From Mycobacterium sp. (lineage in GTDB: Bacteria; Actinomycetota; Actinomycetes; Mycobacteriales; Mycobacteriaceae): a stretch of 48,675 bases of DNA. Below the pieces are notes generated by a model that saw nothing but the letters and a program-made list of their open reading frames with translations, ran no database searches and was not told the origin of the DNA. Made by a program: the position numbers and the translations under genes. Below are positions 16,084 to 24,401 of this stretch, one piece after another. How positions within the stretch are numbered: the first letter of the stretch is position 1; each line of letters starts with the position of its first letter. The stretch is from positions 1-48,675 of the forward strand of contig JARLGR010000113.1 of NCBI GenBank assembly GCA_031292665.1, given 5' to 3'.

Positions 16084-19000
16084 ATGCACGTGGTTTCGGC
16101 GGCTTCCGCGGAGCTTTTTGTGGGACCGCCGGACGCGCCGCTGCAACTGGCGCGCGTCACCGTCACCGGCTGCACCCAGCCGACGCTGCTGCGCGTGGAC
16201 GGCGACGGTCTGCGCGGCGAGGCGGTGGCCGATCCAGGCCGGGAGGCCGTCGAGATTCCGGTCGCGGTGGAACGCCCGGTCGTCGGCGAGCGTCGTGCCG
16301 CGCGGGTCCAGGCCGCGGCGGCCGGGGTGCGGTCCGAGTTCGGCTTCGAGTTCGGAGTGGCCGAGCCCGGCTGGACGATGTTCATGGTCAGCCACTTCCA
16401 CTACGACCCGGTGTGGTGGAACACGCAGGGCGCCTACACCAGCGAATGGACCGAGGACCCGCCGGGGCGCGCACGGCAGACCAACGGCTTCGAGCTGGTG
16501 CACGCGCATCTGGAAATGGCTCGCCGCGATGCCGACTACAAGTTCGTGCTCGCCGAAGTGGACTACCTCAAGCCCTACTGGGACACGCGGCCCGAGGACC
16601 GCGCCGACCTGCGCAGGTTCATCGCCGAGGGCCGCCTCGAGGTGATGGGCGGCACGTACAACGAGCCCAACACCAACCTCACCAGCCCGGAGACGACCAT
16701 CCGGAACATGGTGCACGGCATGGGTTTTCAGCGTGACGTCCTGGGCGCCGACCCGGCCACGGCGTGGCAGCTGGACGTGTTCGGGCACGATCCCCAATTC
16801 CCGGGAATGGCCGCCGACGCCGGCCTGACATCCAGTTCCTGGGCCCGCGGCCCGCACCACCAGTGGGGTCCGGCCCAGGGCGGTGACGTGGACCGCATGC
16901 AGTTCTGCAGCGAATTCGAGTGGATCTCGCCGTCGGGCCGCGGCCTGCTGACCCACTACATGCCCGCGCACTATTCGGCGGGCTGGTGGATGGATTCGTC
17001 GACCTCGCTGGCGGAGGCCGAGGACGCGACTTTCGAGCTGTTCCGCCAGCTCAAGACGGTCGCCCTGACGCGCAACGTGCTGCTGCCCGTCGGCACCGAC
17101 TACACGCCGCCGAACAAGTGGGTCACCGCGATCCACCGGGACTGGGGCTCGCGGTACACCTGGCCGCGATTCGTGTGCGCGTTGCCGAAGGAGTTCTTTG
17201 CGGCGGTGCGCGCGGAACTCACCGACCGCGGGCAGGTGCCGTCGCCGCAAACCCGCGACATGAACCCGATCTACACCGGCAAAGACGTCTCCTACATCGA
17301 CACCAAGCAGGCCAACCGCGCCGCGGAGAACGCCGTCCTGGAGGGCGAGCGCTTCGCCGTCTTCGCCGGGCTGATGACCGGCGCCGGCTACCCACAGGCC
17401 GCGCTGGCCAAGGCGTGGGTGCAGCTGGCGTACGGGGCGCACCACGACGCCATCACCGGCTCGGAGTCCGACCAGGTCTACCTCGACCTGCTGACCGGCT
17501 GGCGCGACGCTTGGGAGCTGGGCCGCGCGGCCCGCGACAACTCGCTGGCGGTGCTGTCCGCGGCCTTGGATACTCGGGCCGGCGACGTGATCGTGTGGAA
17601 CCCGTTGGCGCACCGGCGCACCGACATCGTCACCCTCCGACTCGACCCGCCGACCGGAGTGGGGGTGCGGCTGCTCGATGACGGCGGCGAGGAGCTGCCG
17701 GCACTTGTCGAGCACGGCGGTCGCTCGGTGACCTGGCTCGCACGCGACGTGCCGTCGCTGGGCTGGCGGACCTACCGGCTGGTGCCTGTCGGCGACGGGA
17801 CCGGACCGACCGGCTGGACACCGGCGCCCGGAACGCGAATCGCCAACGAGCACTACCGGATTCAGGTCGACCCGGCGCGCGGGGGCGGGGTCGCCGCCCT
17901 GACCCACCAGGGTCGCCGGCTGGTCGCCGACGGGCGGGTGGGCAACGAACTCGCCGTCTACGAGGAGTACCCGTCGCACCCGACGCAGGGCGAGGGCCCG
18001 TGGCATCTACTGCCCAAGGGGCCGGTGGTGTGCTCGTCGGAGTCGCCGGCGCGGGTGCAGGCCTTTCACAGCCCGATCGGGGAGCGACTGGTGGTGCACG
18101 GCCAGATCGGCGCGTTGCTGAAGTACACCCAGACCCTGACCTTGTGGCGCGGCGTGGCCCGGGTGGACTGCCGCACCACCATCGACGAGTTCACCGGCGC
18201 CGACCTGCTGGTCCGGCTGCGCTGGCCGTGCCCCGTGCCGGGCGCCATGCCGGTGAGCGAGGTGGGGGATGCCGTCGTCGGGCGCGGTTTCGCGTTGCTG
18301 CACGAGGGTGGCCGCTCGGTGGACGCCGCGGAGCATTTGTGGACGCTGGACAACCCGGCCCACGGGTGGTTCGGGTTGTCGTCGGCCGTGCGCGTGCGGG
18401 TGGGCGATGGCGTGCGGGCGGTCTCGGTGGCCGAGGTGGTGTCGCCGGACGAGACCGTGTCCGGCCCGCTGGCGCGCGAACTGATGGTCGCGCTGGTCCG
18501 CGCCGGTGTCACGGCCACCTGCAGCGGCGCCGACAAGCCGCGCTACGGCCACCTCGACGTCGACTCCAACCTCCCGGACGTGCGGATCGCGCTCGGCGGG
18601 CCCTCGCGCAACGACTTCACCAAAGCCGTTCTCGCGCAGGCCGATCCGGCATACACCGCCGAACTCGACCGCCAGCTTGCCGCGACGGGCGGCGCCCGGG
18701 TCTGGGTGCCCGCCGAGACGCCGTTGGCCGCCGCGTGGGTACCCGGCGCCGACCTGCGCCGGCCGCGGGCGCTTCCGGTGCTGGTGATCGCCGGCCGGGA
18801 CGACAACAGCCTGCGCACCGAGATCGCGTCGGTGACCGACGGCCTCGGGGGCGCCGAGATCCTGGTCAGCCAGGACGCCCCCTCGGGAATGGAGCGCTTC
18901 GAGGCGCGCACGATCGCGCTGCTCAACCGCGGCGTGCCCGGCTTCGCCGTCGACCTCGAGGGCACCCTGCACTCCTCGCTGATGCGGTCGTGCACCGGCT

Positions 19001-20277
19001 GGCCGTCGGGCACCTGGATCGACGACCCGCGCCGCACCGCGCCCGACGGGTCCAATTTCCAACTCCAGCACTGGACACACGATTTCGACTACGCGCTGGC
19101 CTGCGGCGAGGGTGACTGGCGGCGCGCCGAAATCCCGGCCCGCAGCGCGCAGTTCTCCCACCCGCTGCTCGCCGTCGCGTCCGGGCCGCGAGCGGGCACG
19201 CTTGCGGCCTCCGGGTCACTGCTGCACGTCGATCCGGCCGACTCGGTACACCTGGGAGCGCTCAAGGCGGCCGGGAACCCGCTGGCGGCGGGCAGCGCCC
19301 GGCCGGTCGACCCCGGCGCGGTCGCCCTGCGTTTGGTGGAAACCACCGGTGCGGGCACCCGCGTCGCCGTCGGCTCCGCGCTGGGCAAGCTAAGCGCGCT
19401 GCGTCCCGCCGACCTGTTGGAACGGCCCCTGCACCGCAAGCGTTCGGTCGACCTGCACGGCCAGCAGGTGGCCACCGTGCTGGGCCGGCTCGAAATGCCC
19501 AGAGCGAGTGACGATTCCGTCGAACTCGCCCCGGAAACCGAGACCGCACAGCCGCTGTTCGCGCGCTACTGGCTGCACAACCGCGGCCCCGCGCCACTGG
19601 GTGGGTTGCCGGCCGTCGCGCATCTGCATCCCGCATCGGTGTCCGGCGAGCCCGGCGGCGAGGTCACGCTGCGCCTCACCGTCGCCAGTGACTGCAGCGA
19701 TGCCGCGTTGGACGGCACGGTGGCGATGATGTGTCCCGACGGCTGGTCGGCCAGACCCGGCGAGCGGCCGTTCACGCTGCCCAGCGGCGACCACCAGGAG
19801 GCCGACGTGGTGGTGTCGCTCCCGGCCGGCACGCGACCGGGGCTGTATCCGGTCCGCGCCCAGCTCCGCGTCACCGGGGACGAGGTCCCGGCAGCCTGGC
19901 GGCAGGTGGTCGAGGACGTCTGCGTGGTGACGGTCGGAGGGAAAGCGGTGGATCCCGGCGGGCTCATCCACCTGGTCGACGGCCCCGCCAAGGTCACCCT
20001 GGCAGCCGGCGACACGGCGTCGCTGACCGTCACTGTCGGCACCAGCGCCGGGGCCGACCTGGCGCTGGAGGCGCACCTGATCAGCCCGTGGGGCACCTGG
20101 GAGTGGATCGGCCCCGCGGCCCTCGGCGCGGTGCTGCCCGCCCGCGGCACCGTCGAGCTCACCTTCGACGTTTGTGCACCGGCCTGGCTGGATCCCGGCC
20201 ACTGGTGGGCCCTGGTCCGGGTCGGCTGCGCAGGGCGGCTGGTCTACTCCCCGGCGGTGCGGGTGACCGTGACATGA
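16084..20277 (+). CDS. GH38-family alpha-mannosidase
   Basis: Large glycoside hydrolase of 1,397 residues, in the position of Rv0648, thought to remove alpha-linked mannose from glycans. The order is an N-terminal beta region (1-95), the GH38 catalytic domain with the zinc motif HYDPVWW (His106, Asp108), the nucleophile in QLDVFGHDP (Asp231) and a further metal-ligand region GAHHDAITG (His453/454, Asp455), then beta-sandwich domains to the C-terminus. There is no signal peptide, so it is probably cytosolic. It appears longer than the roughly 1,200-residue M. tuberculosis protein I remember. The last domains (about 1,180-1,397) resemble NPCBM/NEW2-like beta modules, but that is only an impression. 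Its stop overlaps the next gene's ATG by 4 bases, and a sugar kinase follows, which suggests a mannose-recycling operon. Confidence 0.94.
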   Translation: MHVVSAASAELFVGPPDAPLQLARVTVTGCTQPTLLRVDGDGLRGEAVADPGREAVEIPVAVERPVVGERRAARVQAAAAGVRSEFGFEFGVAEPGWTMFMVSHFHYDPVWWNTQGAYTSEWTEDPPGRARQTNGFELVHAHLEMARRDADYKFVLAEVDYLKPYWDTRPEDRADLRRFIAEGRLEVMGGTYNEPNTNLTSPETTIRNMVHGMGFQRDVLGADPATAWQLDVFGHDPQFPGMAADAGLTSSSWARGPHHQWGPAQGGDVDRMQFCSEFEWISPSGRGLLTHYMPAHYSAGWWMDSSTSLAEAEDATFELFRQLKTVALTRNVLLPVGTDYTPPNKWVTAIHRDWGSRYTWPRFVCALPKEFFAAVRAELTDRGQVPSPQTRDMNPIYTGKDVSYIDTKQANRAAENAVLEGERFAVFAGLMTGAGYPQAALAKAWVQLAYGAHHDAITGSESDQVYLDLLTGWRDAWELGRAARDNSLAVLSAALDTRAGDVIVWNPLAHRRTDIVTLRLDPPTGVGVRLLDDGGEELPALVEHGGRSVTWLARDVPSLGWRTYRLVPVGDGTGPTGWTPAPGTRIANEHYRIQVDPARGGGVAALTHQGRRLVADGRVGNELAVYEEYPSHPTQGEGPWHLLPKGPVVCSSESPARVQAFHSPIGERLVVHGQIGALLKYTQTLTLWRGVARVDCRTTIDEFTGADLLVRLRWPCPVPGAMPVSEVGDAVVGRGFALLHEGGRSVDAAEHLWTLDNPAHGWFGLSSAVRVRVGDGVRAVSVAEVVSPDETVSGPLARELMVALVRAGVTATCSGADKPRYGHLDVDSNLPDVRIALGGPSRNDFTKAVLAQADPAYTAELDRQLAATGGARVWVPAETPLAAAWVPGADLRRPRALPVLVIAGRDDNSLRTEIASVTDGLGGAEILVSQDAPSGMERFEARTIALLNRGVPGFAVDLEGTLHSSLMRSCTGWPSGTWIDDPRRTAPDGSNFQLQHWTHDFDYALACGEGDWRRAEIPARSAQFSHPLLAVASGPRAGTLAASGSLLHVDPADSVHLGALKAAGNPLAAGSARPVDPGAVALRLVETTGAGTRVAVGSALGKLSALRPADLLERPLHRKRSVDLHGQQVATVLGRLEMPRASDDSVELAPETETAQPLFARYWLHNRGPAPLGGLPAVAHLHPASVSGEPGGEVTLRLTVASDCSDAALDGTVAMMCPDGWSARPGERPFTLPSGDHQEADVVVSLPAGTRPGLYPVRAQLRVTGDEVPAAWRQVVEDVCVVTVGGKAVDPGGLIHLVDGPAKVTLAAGDTASLTVTVGTSAGADLALEAHLISPWGTWEWIGPAALGAVLPARGTVELTFDVCAPAWLDPGHWWALVRVGCAGRLVYSPAVRVTVT

Positions 20278-20891
20278 GAGCCGACGTGGTGGCAACCGTC
20301 GCCGGCCGCCCCGTCCCGGTCGATGACCTCGACGCGGCCGAAGCGCGGCTGCGCAGCCGTCGCGGCGCGGCGGCGCTGCCGGGGCGCGGGACGAGCGAGG
20401 TCCGGCAACTGCGGCGCTGGCTCACCCAGGTGATCGTGACCGAGCGGGTGATCGCCGCCGAAGCGGCCGCGCGCGGGCTCACCGCTCGCGGCGCGCCGGG
20501 CGAGGAGGAGCTGATGCCGGACGCGACGGCCCGGCTGGAGATCGGCAGCATCGCCGCGGCCGCGCTGGCCCACCCCCGCGCCCGGGCACTTTTCGCCGAC
20601 GTCACCTCCTCCGTCCGGGTCACCGACGACGAGGTGGCCGACTACCACGCCCGCAACCCGCTGCGGTTCGCCGCCGCGCGCCCCGACCGGGACGGCTGGC
20701 TGTCTCCGTCGCCCGTCGGCCCGGCGCTGGGCGAGGTTCGCTCGGCGATCGTCGAGAACCTGCGGGGCGCCGCGCGGCGACGGGCCTTCCGGGTGTGGCT
20801 GGACGCGCGTTGCGCCGCGCTGGTCGAGCTCGCCCCCGGCTACGAGCACCCCGGCGACCCCCGCCAACCCGACAACACCCACCGGCACTGA
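20274..20891 (+). CDS. SurA/PrsA-like N-terminal-domain protein (Rv0649 position)
   Basis: A 205-residue protein of unknown function. The start VVATVAGRPVPVDDLDAAE followed by a long helix resembles the N-terminal chaperone helix of SurA/PrsA-type foldases (consensus V-x-x-V-N-G-x-x-I). SVRVTDDEVADYHARNPLRF in the middle resembles the segment after that domain. There is no signal peptide or peptidyl-prolyl isomerase domain. The positional counterpart in M. tuberculosis, Rv0649, is named fabD2, a malonyl-CoA acyltransferase, but no GHSxG active-site motif is seen here, so I do not use that name. The ATG overlaps the mannosidase stop (ATGA) and the gene ends 5 bases before the ROK kinase. Confidence 0.75.
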   Translation: MRADVVATVAGRPVPVDDLDAAEARLRSRRGAAALPGRGTSEVRQLRRWLTQVIVTERVIAAEAAARGLTARGAPGEEELMPDATARLEIGSIAAAALAHPRARALFADVTSSVRVTDDEVADYHARNPLRFAAARPDRDGWLSPSPVGPALGEVRSAIVENLRGAARRRAFRVWLDARCAALVELAPGYEHPGDPRQPDNTHRH

Positions 20892-20896
20892 TCGAC

Positions 20897-21841
20897 ATGC
20901 TCACCCTCTGCCTGGACATCGGCGGCACCAAAATCGCCGCCGCTCTGGCCGACCCCGGTGGTGTGCTCGTCTACACCGCCACCCGCCCCACCCCGCCCGA
21001 CGCGACCGCCGAACAGGTGTGGTCCGTGGTCGCCGCGATGATCGCCGACGCGGTGCGTGCGGCCAATGCGATGCCTATCGCCCCGATCGCGGCGGTCGGT
21101 GTCGCGTCGGCCGGCCCCATCCACCTGCACAGCGGAACGGTCAGCCCCATCAACATCCGGTCCTGGCGGGGCTTCCCGCTGCGAGACCGGGTGGCCGCCG
21201 AGGTGCCGGGCGTACCGGTGCGGCTGGGCGGCGACGGCGTGTGCATGGCCCTCGGCGAGCACTGGCTGGGAGCGGGAAGGAGCGACGGCCGGGATGCGCG
21301 CTTCCTGCTGGGCATGGTGGTCTCCACCGGGGTGGGCGGCGGGCTGGTGCTCGACGGCGTCCCCTACCTGGGCCGCACCGGCAATGCCGGTCACGTGGGT
21401 CACGTGGTGGTCGACCAGGACGGGCGGCCCTGCGCCTGCGGTGGCCGCGGCTGCGTGGAGACGGTTGCGTCCGGCCCGTCGATGGTGCGCTGGGCGCGGG
21501 AAAGCGGGTGGTCCGCGCCGCCCGGCGCCGGTGCCAGGGACCTGGCCGCCGCCGCGGCGGGCGGGGATCCCGTGGCGGCGCGTGCGTTCGCCAGGGGAGC
21601 GACCGCGCTGGCGGCGATGATCGCCTCGGTGGCCGCGGTGTGCGACCTCGACCTCGTCGTCGTCGGCGGCGGCGTCGCCAAATCCGGACGCCTGTTGTTC
21701 GACCCGCTGCGCACGGCGTTGGCCGACTACGCCGGGCTGGACTTTCTGGCCGACCTACGCGTGGTGCCGGCCGAGCTCGGCGGCGAGGCCGGTCTCGTCG
21801 GCGCGGCCAGGCTCGCTGGAATCAGCCCGCCGTCCGCTTGA
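20897..21841 (+). CDS. ROK-family sugar kinase / glucokinase-like
   Basis: A 314-residue cytosolic kinase of the ROK family (Rv0650 position). The ATP-binding motif DIGGTK is at residues 7-12, the second phosphate loop reads GMVVSTGVGGGLVLDG, and the zinc-binding signature CACGGRGCVE follows GHVGHVVVDQDG, which carries the catalytic-site histidine region. No helix-turn-helix precedes it, so it is an enzyme and not a ROK repressor. ATG 20897 is 5 bases after the previous stop and fits the family start directly before the phosphate loop. Being downstream of an alpha-mannosidase, it may phosphorylate released mannose or glucose, which is an inference. Its 3' end overlaps the antisense hxlR remnant by 20 bases. 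Confidence 0.93.
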   Translation: MLTLCLDIGGTKIAAALADPGGVLVYTATRPTPPDATAEQVWSVVAAMIADAVRAANAMPIAPIAAVGVASAGPIHLHSGTVSPINIRSWRGFPLRDRVAAEVPGVPVRLGGDGVCMALGEHWLGAGRSDGRDARFLLGMVVSTGVGGGLVLDGVPYLGRTGNAGHVGHVVVDQDGRPCACGGRGCVETVASGPSMVRWARESGWSAPPGAGARDLAAAAAGGDPVAARAFARGATALAAMIASVAAVCDLDLVVVGGGVAKSGRLLFDPLRTALADYAGLDFLADLRVVPAELGGEAGLVGAARLAGISPPSA

Positions 21842-22174
21842 CGCGAACGGCGCTGCGCTGCATATGGTTTCGGCCCCATCCGCACAGGCTTTCCAGCACC
21901 GGAGCCAGCGTCATGCCGTATTCCGAAATCGAATGGTGAACGCACGGCGGCACCGTGCGGGCGTCGTGGCGCCCAATGATCCCGTCGTCGACCAGTTCGT
22001 GCAGGTGACGAATGAGCATCCGCTCGGTGATGCCCGGAATGCTGCGCCGCAACTCGGCGGTCCGCATCGGCCGGTCGCACAGGCGCCGCAGGATGGTGCC
22101 CTTCCAGCGGCCATCGATCACCGACAGCGCGGCGCGATCGGGCAGTCGCTGAATTCCTTCTTCGATACGGCCAT
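21822..22174 (-). pseudogene. HxlR-type regulator gene with a frameshift
   Basis: HxlR-family winged-helix regulator split by a one-base shift. From ATG 22174, which has GGGAG 5 bases upstream, the frame reads MAVSKKEFSDCPIAPRCR and then stops at TGA 22120-22118. The family pattern DCPIARALSVIDGRWK continues in another frame from about 22130: SVIDGRWKGTILRRLCDRPMRTAELRRS and so on through ITERMLIRHLHELVDDGII to a normal C-terminus at 21822. A single missing base in the GC-run near 22125-22135 explains the break. The rest of the frame is intact, so the event is recent or is a sequencing error. GTG 22121 could start a shorter protein without the N-terminal Cys. It is convergent with the ROK gene. 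Confidence 0.8.
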
Positions 22175-22221
22175 CGCCGCTCCCAGCCTCGGCATCATGC
22201 TGACAAAGCTGCCAGTACTAC

Positions 22222-22255
22222 GTCATGGTCACCGTCGCGGTCACCCGGCCATGAC
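22222..22255. promoter_or_regulatory. Inverted repeat upstream of the hxlR remnant and rplJ promoter
   Basis: GTCATGG (22222-22228) and CCATGAC (22249-22255) form a perfect 7-bp dyad with a 20-base spacer containing two GGTCACC copies. It lies between the hxlR start and the rplJ promoter. It could be the operator of the broken regulator. Confidence 0.35.
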
Positions 22256-22260
22256 CGTTT

Positions 22261-22289
22261 TTGGCTGACGGCGCCGGCCAGGCTACCCT
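22261..22289 (+). promoter_or_regulatory. Sigma-A promoter of rplJ-rplL
   Basis: TTGGCT (22261-22266) and TACCCT (22284-22289) are separated by 17 bases. The predicted start near 22296 would give a leader of about 200 bases. Confidence 0.6.
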
Positions 22290-22295
22290 GGTTGT

Positions 22296-22497
22296 CGATC
22301 CACCGAAGACCGTCGGTCACCGAGAAATCGGTCGAAGGCCCGGGAGCATCCCGGCGGCCCCCGCAGGAGGACGAGGCACTAACGCCGGCGCACGCCGGCG
22401 TCGTTCACGCCCCGGCCGCTTCCTGCGCCGGGGCGTTCGTCGTTTCCGGGGGATCGCAGACGACACGTCGCACGACTTTCACCTCGAGGAGGTAGGC
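22296..22497 (+). promoter_or_regulatory. L10 leader (autoregulatory 5' UTR of rplJL)
   Basis: About 200 noncoding bases between the promoter and the rplJ start. The first part (CCGAAGACCGTCGGTC near 22302-22318, then GGGAGCATCCCGG) resembles the L10 leader to which the L10-L12 complex binds to repress its own synthesis. Two perfect hairpins follow: ACGCCGGCG/CGCCGGCGT (22382-22390 with 22393-22401) and ACGCCCCGGC/GCCGGGGCGT (22407-22416 with 22427-22436). The second could serve as an attenuator. The family assignment is from pattern memory. Confidence 0.65.
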
Positions 22498-23118
22498 ATG
22501 GCCAGGGCTGACAAGGCCACCGCCGTCGCAGACATCGCGGAGCAGTTCAGGGAGGCGACCGCCACCCTGATCACCGAGTACCGCGGATTGACGGTGGCCA
22601 ACCTGGCCGAGCTGCGCCGGTCGCTGAGCGGGTCGGCGACCTACTCGGTGGCCAAGAACACGCTCATCAAGCGGGCGGCGTCGGAAGCGGGGATCGAGGG
22701 CCTCGACGAGCTGTTCGCGGGCCCGACGGCCATCGCGTTCGTTACCGGCGAGCCGGTGGACGCCGCCAAGGCGATCAAGACCTTTGCCAAGGACAACAAG
22801 GCGCTGGTCATCAAGGGCGGCTACATGGACGGCCGCGCGCTGACGGTCGCCGAGGTCGAGCGCATCGCGGACCTCGAGTCCCGCGAGGTGTTGCTGGCCA
22901 AGCTGGCCGGTGCGATGAAGGGCAACCTCGCCAAGGCGGCCGGCTTGTTCGCCGCCCCGGCCTCGCAGCTGGCCCGGCTCGCGGCCGCGCTGCAGGAAAA
23001 GAAAGCCACCGAAGCACCGGCACCAGCCGCAGCGGCCCCGGCGCCCGAGCCGGCCGCGGAGCCCGCTGCCGAGCCGGCATCACCGGAACCCACCGAGTCA
23101 CCGGCCGAAGCCGAATAA
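22498..23118 (+). CDS. rplJ: 50S ribosomal protein L10
   Basis: Anchor of the ribosomal stalk. It binds 23S rRNA next to L11 and carries L7/L12 dimers on its C-terminal helix. The 206 residues include the rRNA-binding domain ([36 protein letters not shown]) and the helix region around [17 protein letters not shown] mycobacterial tail of about 35 Pro/Ala/Glu-rich residues follows. The start ATG 22498 lies after GAGGAGG; the longer open frame upstream falls in the leader. rplL follows after 32 bases with AGGAAGGA before it. Confidence 0.97.
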   Translation: MARADKATAVADIAEQFREATATLITEYRGLTVANLAELRRSLSGSATYSVAKNTLIKRAASEAGIEGLDELFAGPTAIAFVTGEPVDAAKAIKTFAKDNKALVIKGGYMDGRALTVAEVERIADLESREVLLAKLAGAMKGNLAKAAGLFAAPASQLARLAAALQEKKATEAPAPAAAAPAPEPAAEPAAEPASPEPTESPAEAE

Positions 23119-23150
23119 CCCCAACCCGAAATCAGGAAGGACCACCACAC

Positions 23151-23543
23151 ATGGCAAAGATGTCCAGCGACGAGCTGCTCGACGCGTTCAAGGAAATGAC
23201 CCTGCTGGAGCTCTCGGACTTCGTCAAGAAGTTCGAGGAGACCTTCGAGGTCACCGCGGCCGCTCCGGTCGCCGTCGCCGCGGCCGGTCCGGCCGCCGGT
23301 GGCGCGCCCGCCGAGGCCGCCGAGGAGCAGTCGGAGTTCGACGTGATCCTCGAGGCCGCCGGCGACAAGAAGATCGGCGTGATCAAGGTGGTCCGCGAGA
23401 TCGTCTCCGGCCTGGGCCTCAAGGAGGCCAAGGACCTCGTCGACGGCGCGCCCAAGCCGCTGCTGGAGAAGGTGGCCAAGGAGGCCGCCGCGGACGCCAA
23501 GGCCAAGCTCGAGGCCGCCGGCGCCACCGTCACCGTCAAGTAG
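23151..23543 (+). CDS. rplL: 50S ribosomal protein L7/L12
   Basis: Stalk protein that recruits the translation GTPases (EF-Tu, EF-G, IF2) and is present as several dimers on L10. At 130 residues it has normal length: the N-terminal dimerisation domain ([22 protein letters not shown]), an Ala/Pro/Gly-rich hinge and a C-terminal domain with [18 protein letters not shown]. It shares the rplJ promoter and is followed 9 bases later by an intrinsic terminator. Confidence 0.98.
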   Translation: MAKMSSDELLDAFKEMTLLELSDFVKKFEETFEVTAAAPVAVAAAGPAAGGAPAEAAEEQSEFDVILEAAGDKKIGVIKVVREIVSGLGLKEAKDLVDGAPKPLLEKVAKEAAADAKAKLEAAGATVTVK

Positions 23544-23551
23544 GCCGGATC

Positions 23552-23588
23552 GCGAAGACCCCGGAGCCGCCGGTTCCGGGGGTTTCGC
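23552..23588 (+). terminator. Terminator after rplL (likely bidirectional)
   Basis: GCGAA-GA-CCCCGGA (23552-23565) pairs with TCCGGGG-GT-TTCGC (23575-23588), with a nine-base loop. It lies between rplL and the convergent TetR gene ending at 23593, so it can serve both. Confidence 0.75.
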
Positions 23589-23592
23589 CTGC

Positions 23593-24330
23593 TCAGCCCG
23601 CCGGCATCGCCGAGGCGAGCGACCGCTCGACTCGCTCGGGCGTATCACCCAGCGCCACAAGCAGATTCGTGGTCAACGCGGTCAGCACCGGTGCGACGGC
23701 CGCGCCGTCGGGGCCGTAAAAGCCGGCCAGTTCGAGCATCACGAACCCATGGATCAGCGTCCAGAACTGGGCTGCGGTGGCCACAACCTGTTCATCTGCC
23801 GGGGCCTGAACCTCCGCCTCGGCCGGGGAACGGGAGCCGATCCGGCCCGCGAGCATGCACCGGCGCACCGCCCGCACCACGCGGGCGAAGCTGGGGTGGC
23901 GTTGGTGAATATCGTCGATGGTCAATGTCAAAACGTTGGCAGTGGGTGCGTTGATGCCGTGTGCGCTCGTGCTGCCGAACATCAGCCGATACATGTGCGG
24001 GTGCTTGCTGGCGTAGCGCCGGTATGCCGCACCGATGGTCAAGATATCGGCGACCGGGTCCGCGGTCTCGGGCACGGCCAGTGCGGCGTCGAACTGCCGC
24101 AGGCCTTCCTCGGCAACTTCGGCGATCAGTCCCCGCATCCCGCCGAAATGGGTGTAGACCGCCATCGTCGAGGTGCCCGCGGCACCGGCCACCCTGCGGG
24201 TCTGCAGTGCGTCGGGACCGTGCTCGTGCAGCAGACCGACCGCCGCGGACAACATCTCGTCGCGCACGCCGCGTTGCGTCGGTGAAGCTGTTTCCGGAAC
24301 CATCCCGGAAGCCATTCCAGATGCCATCAT
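23593..24330 (-). CDS. TetR-family regulator divergent from carotenoid oxygenase
   Basis: Transcription repressor of the TetR type (Rv0653c position). From ATG 24330 it has 245 residues. The helix-turn-helix (about 25-65) reads GPDALQTRRVAGAAGTSTMAVYTHFGGMRGLI, and a ligand-binding domain follows (TAAQFWTLIHGFVMLELAG is a common TetR C-terminal element). I prefer 24330 over the far upstream ATG 24372 because GAGG lies 8 bases before it and 24372 falls inside the operator. It is divergent from the carotenoid oxygenase gene 72 bases away, and the AT-rich palindrome between them is the likely binding site, so control of both genes is expected. The inducing ligand is unknown. Confidence 0.9.
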   Translation of the reverse strand: MMASGMASGMVPETASPTQRGVRDEMLSAAVGLLHEHGPDALQTRRVAGAAGTSTMAVYTHFGGMRGLIAEVAEEGLRQFDAALAVPETADPVADILTIGAAYRRYASKHPHMYRLMFGSTSAHGINAPTANVLTLTIDDIHQRHPSFARVVRAVRRCMLAGRIGSRSPAEAEVQAPADEQVVATAAQFWTLIHGFVMLELAGFYGPDGAAVAPVLTALTTNLLVALGDTPERVERSLASAMPAG

Positions 24331-24362
24331 TGCCGTTTCCTCATCCCCGGCGTACCGTCGGG

Positions 24363-24386
24363 ATAACATCATAATAACAATGTTAT
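24363..24386. promoter_or_regulatory. AT-rich palindromic operator between TetR and carotenoid oxygenase genes
   Basis: ATAACAATGTTAT (24374-24386) is a perfect 13-bp palindrome. A further half-site ATAACAT (24363-24369) is the mirror of ATGTTAT (24380-24386). So AT-rich a block stands out strongly in this genome. It lies between divergent genes, one of them a TetR regulator, which makes it the probable operator. Confidence 0.7.
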
Positions 24387-24401
24387 AGGAGCTGAAAAAA
24401 C

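Noticed and set aside
19731..20273. Upstream extension of the SurA-like gene within the mannosidase gene
   Set aside because: The extra codons lie inside the mannosidase frame and are Arg/Gly/Pro rich. The ATGA overlap at 20274 is the natural start.
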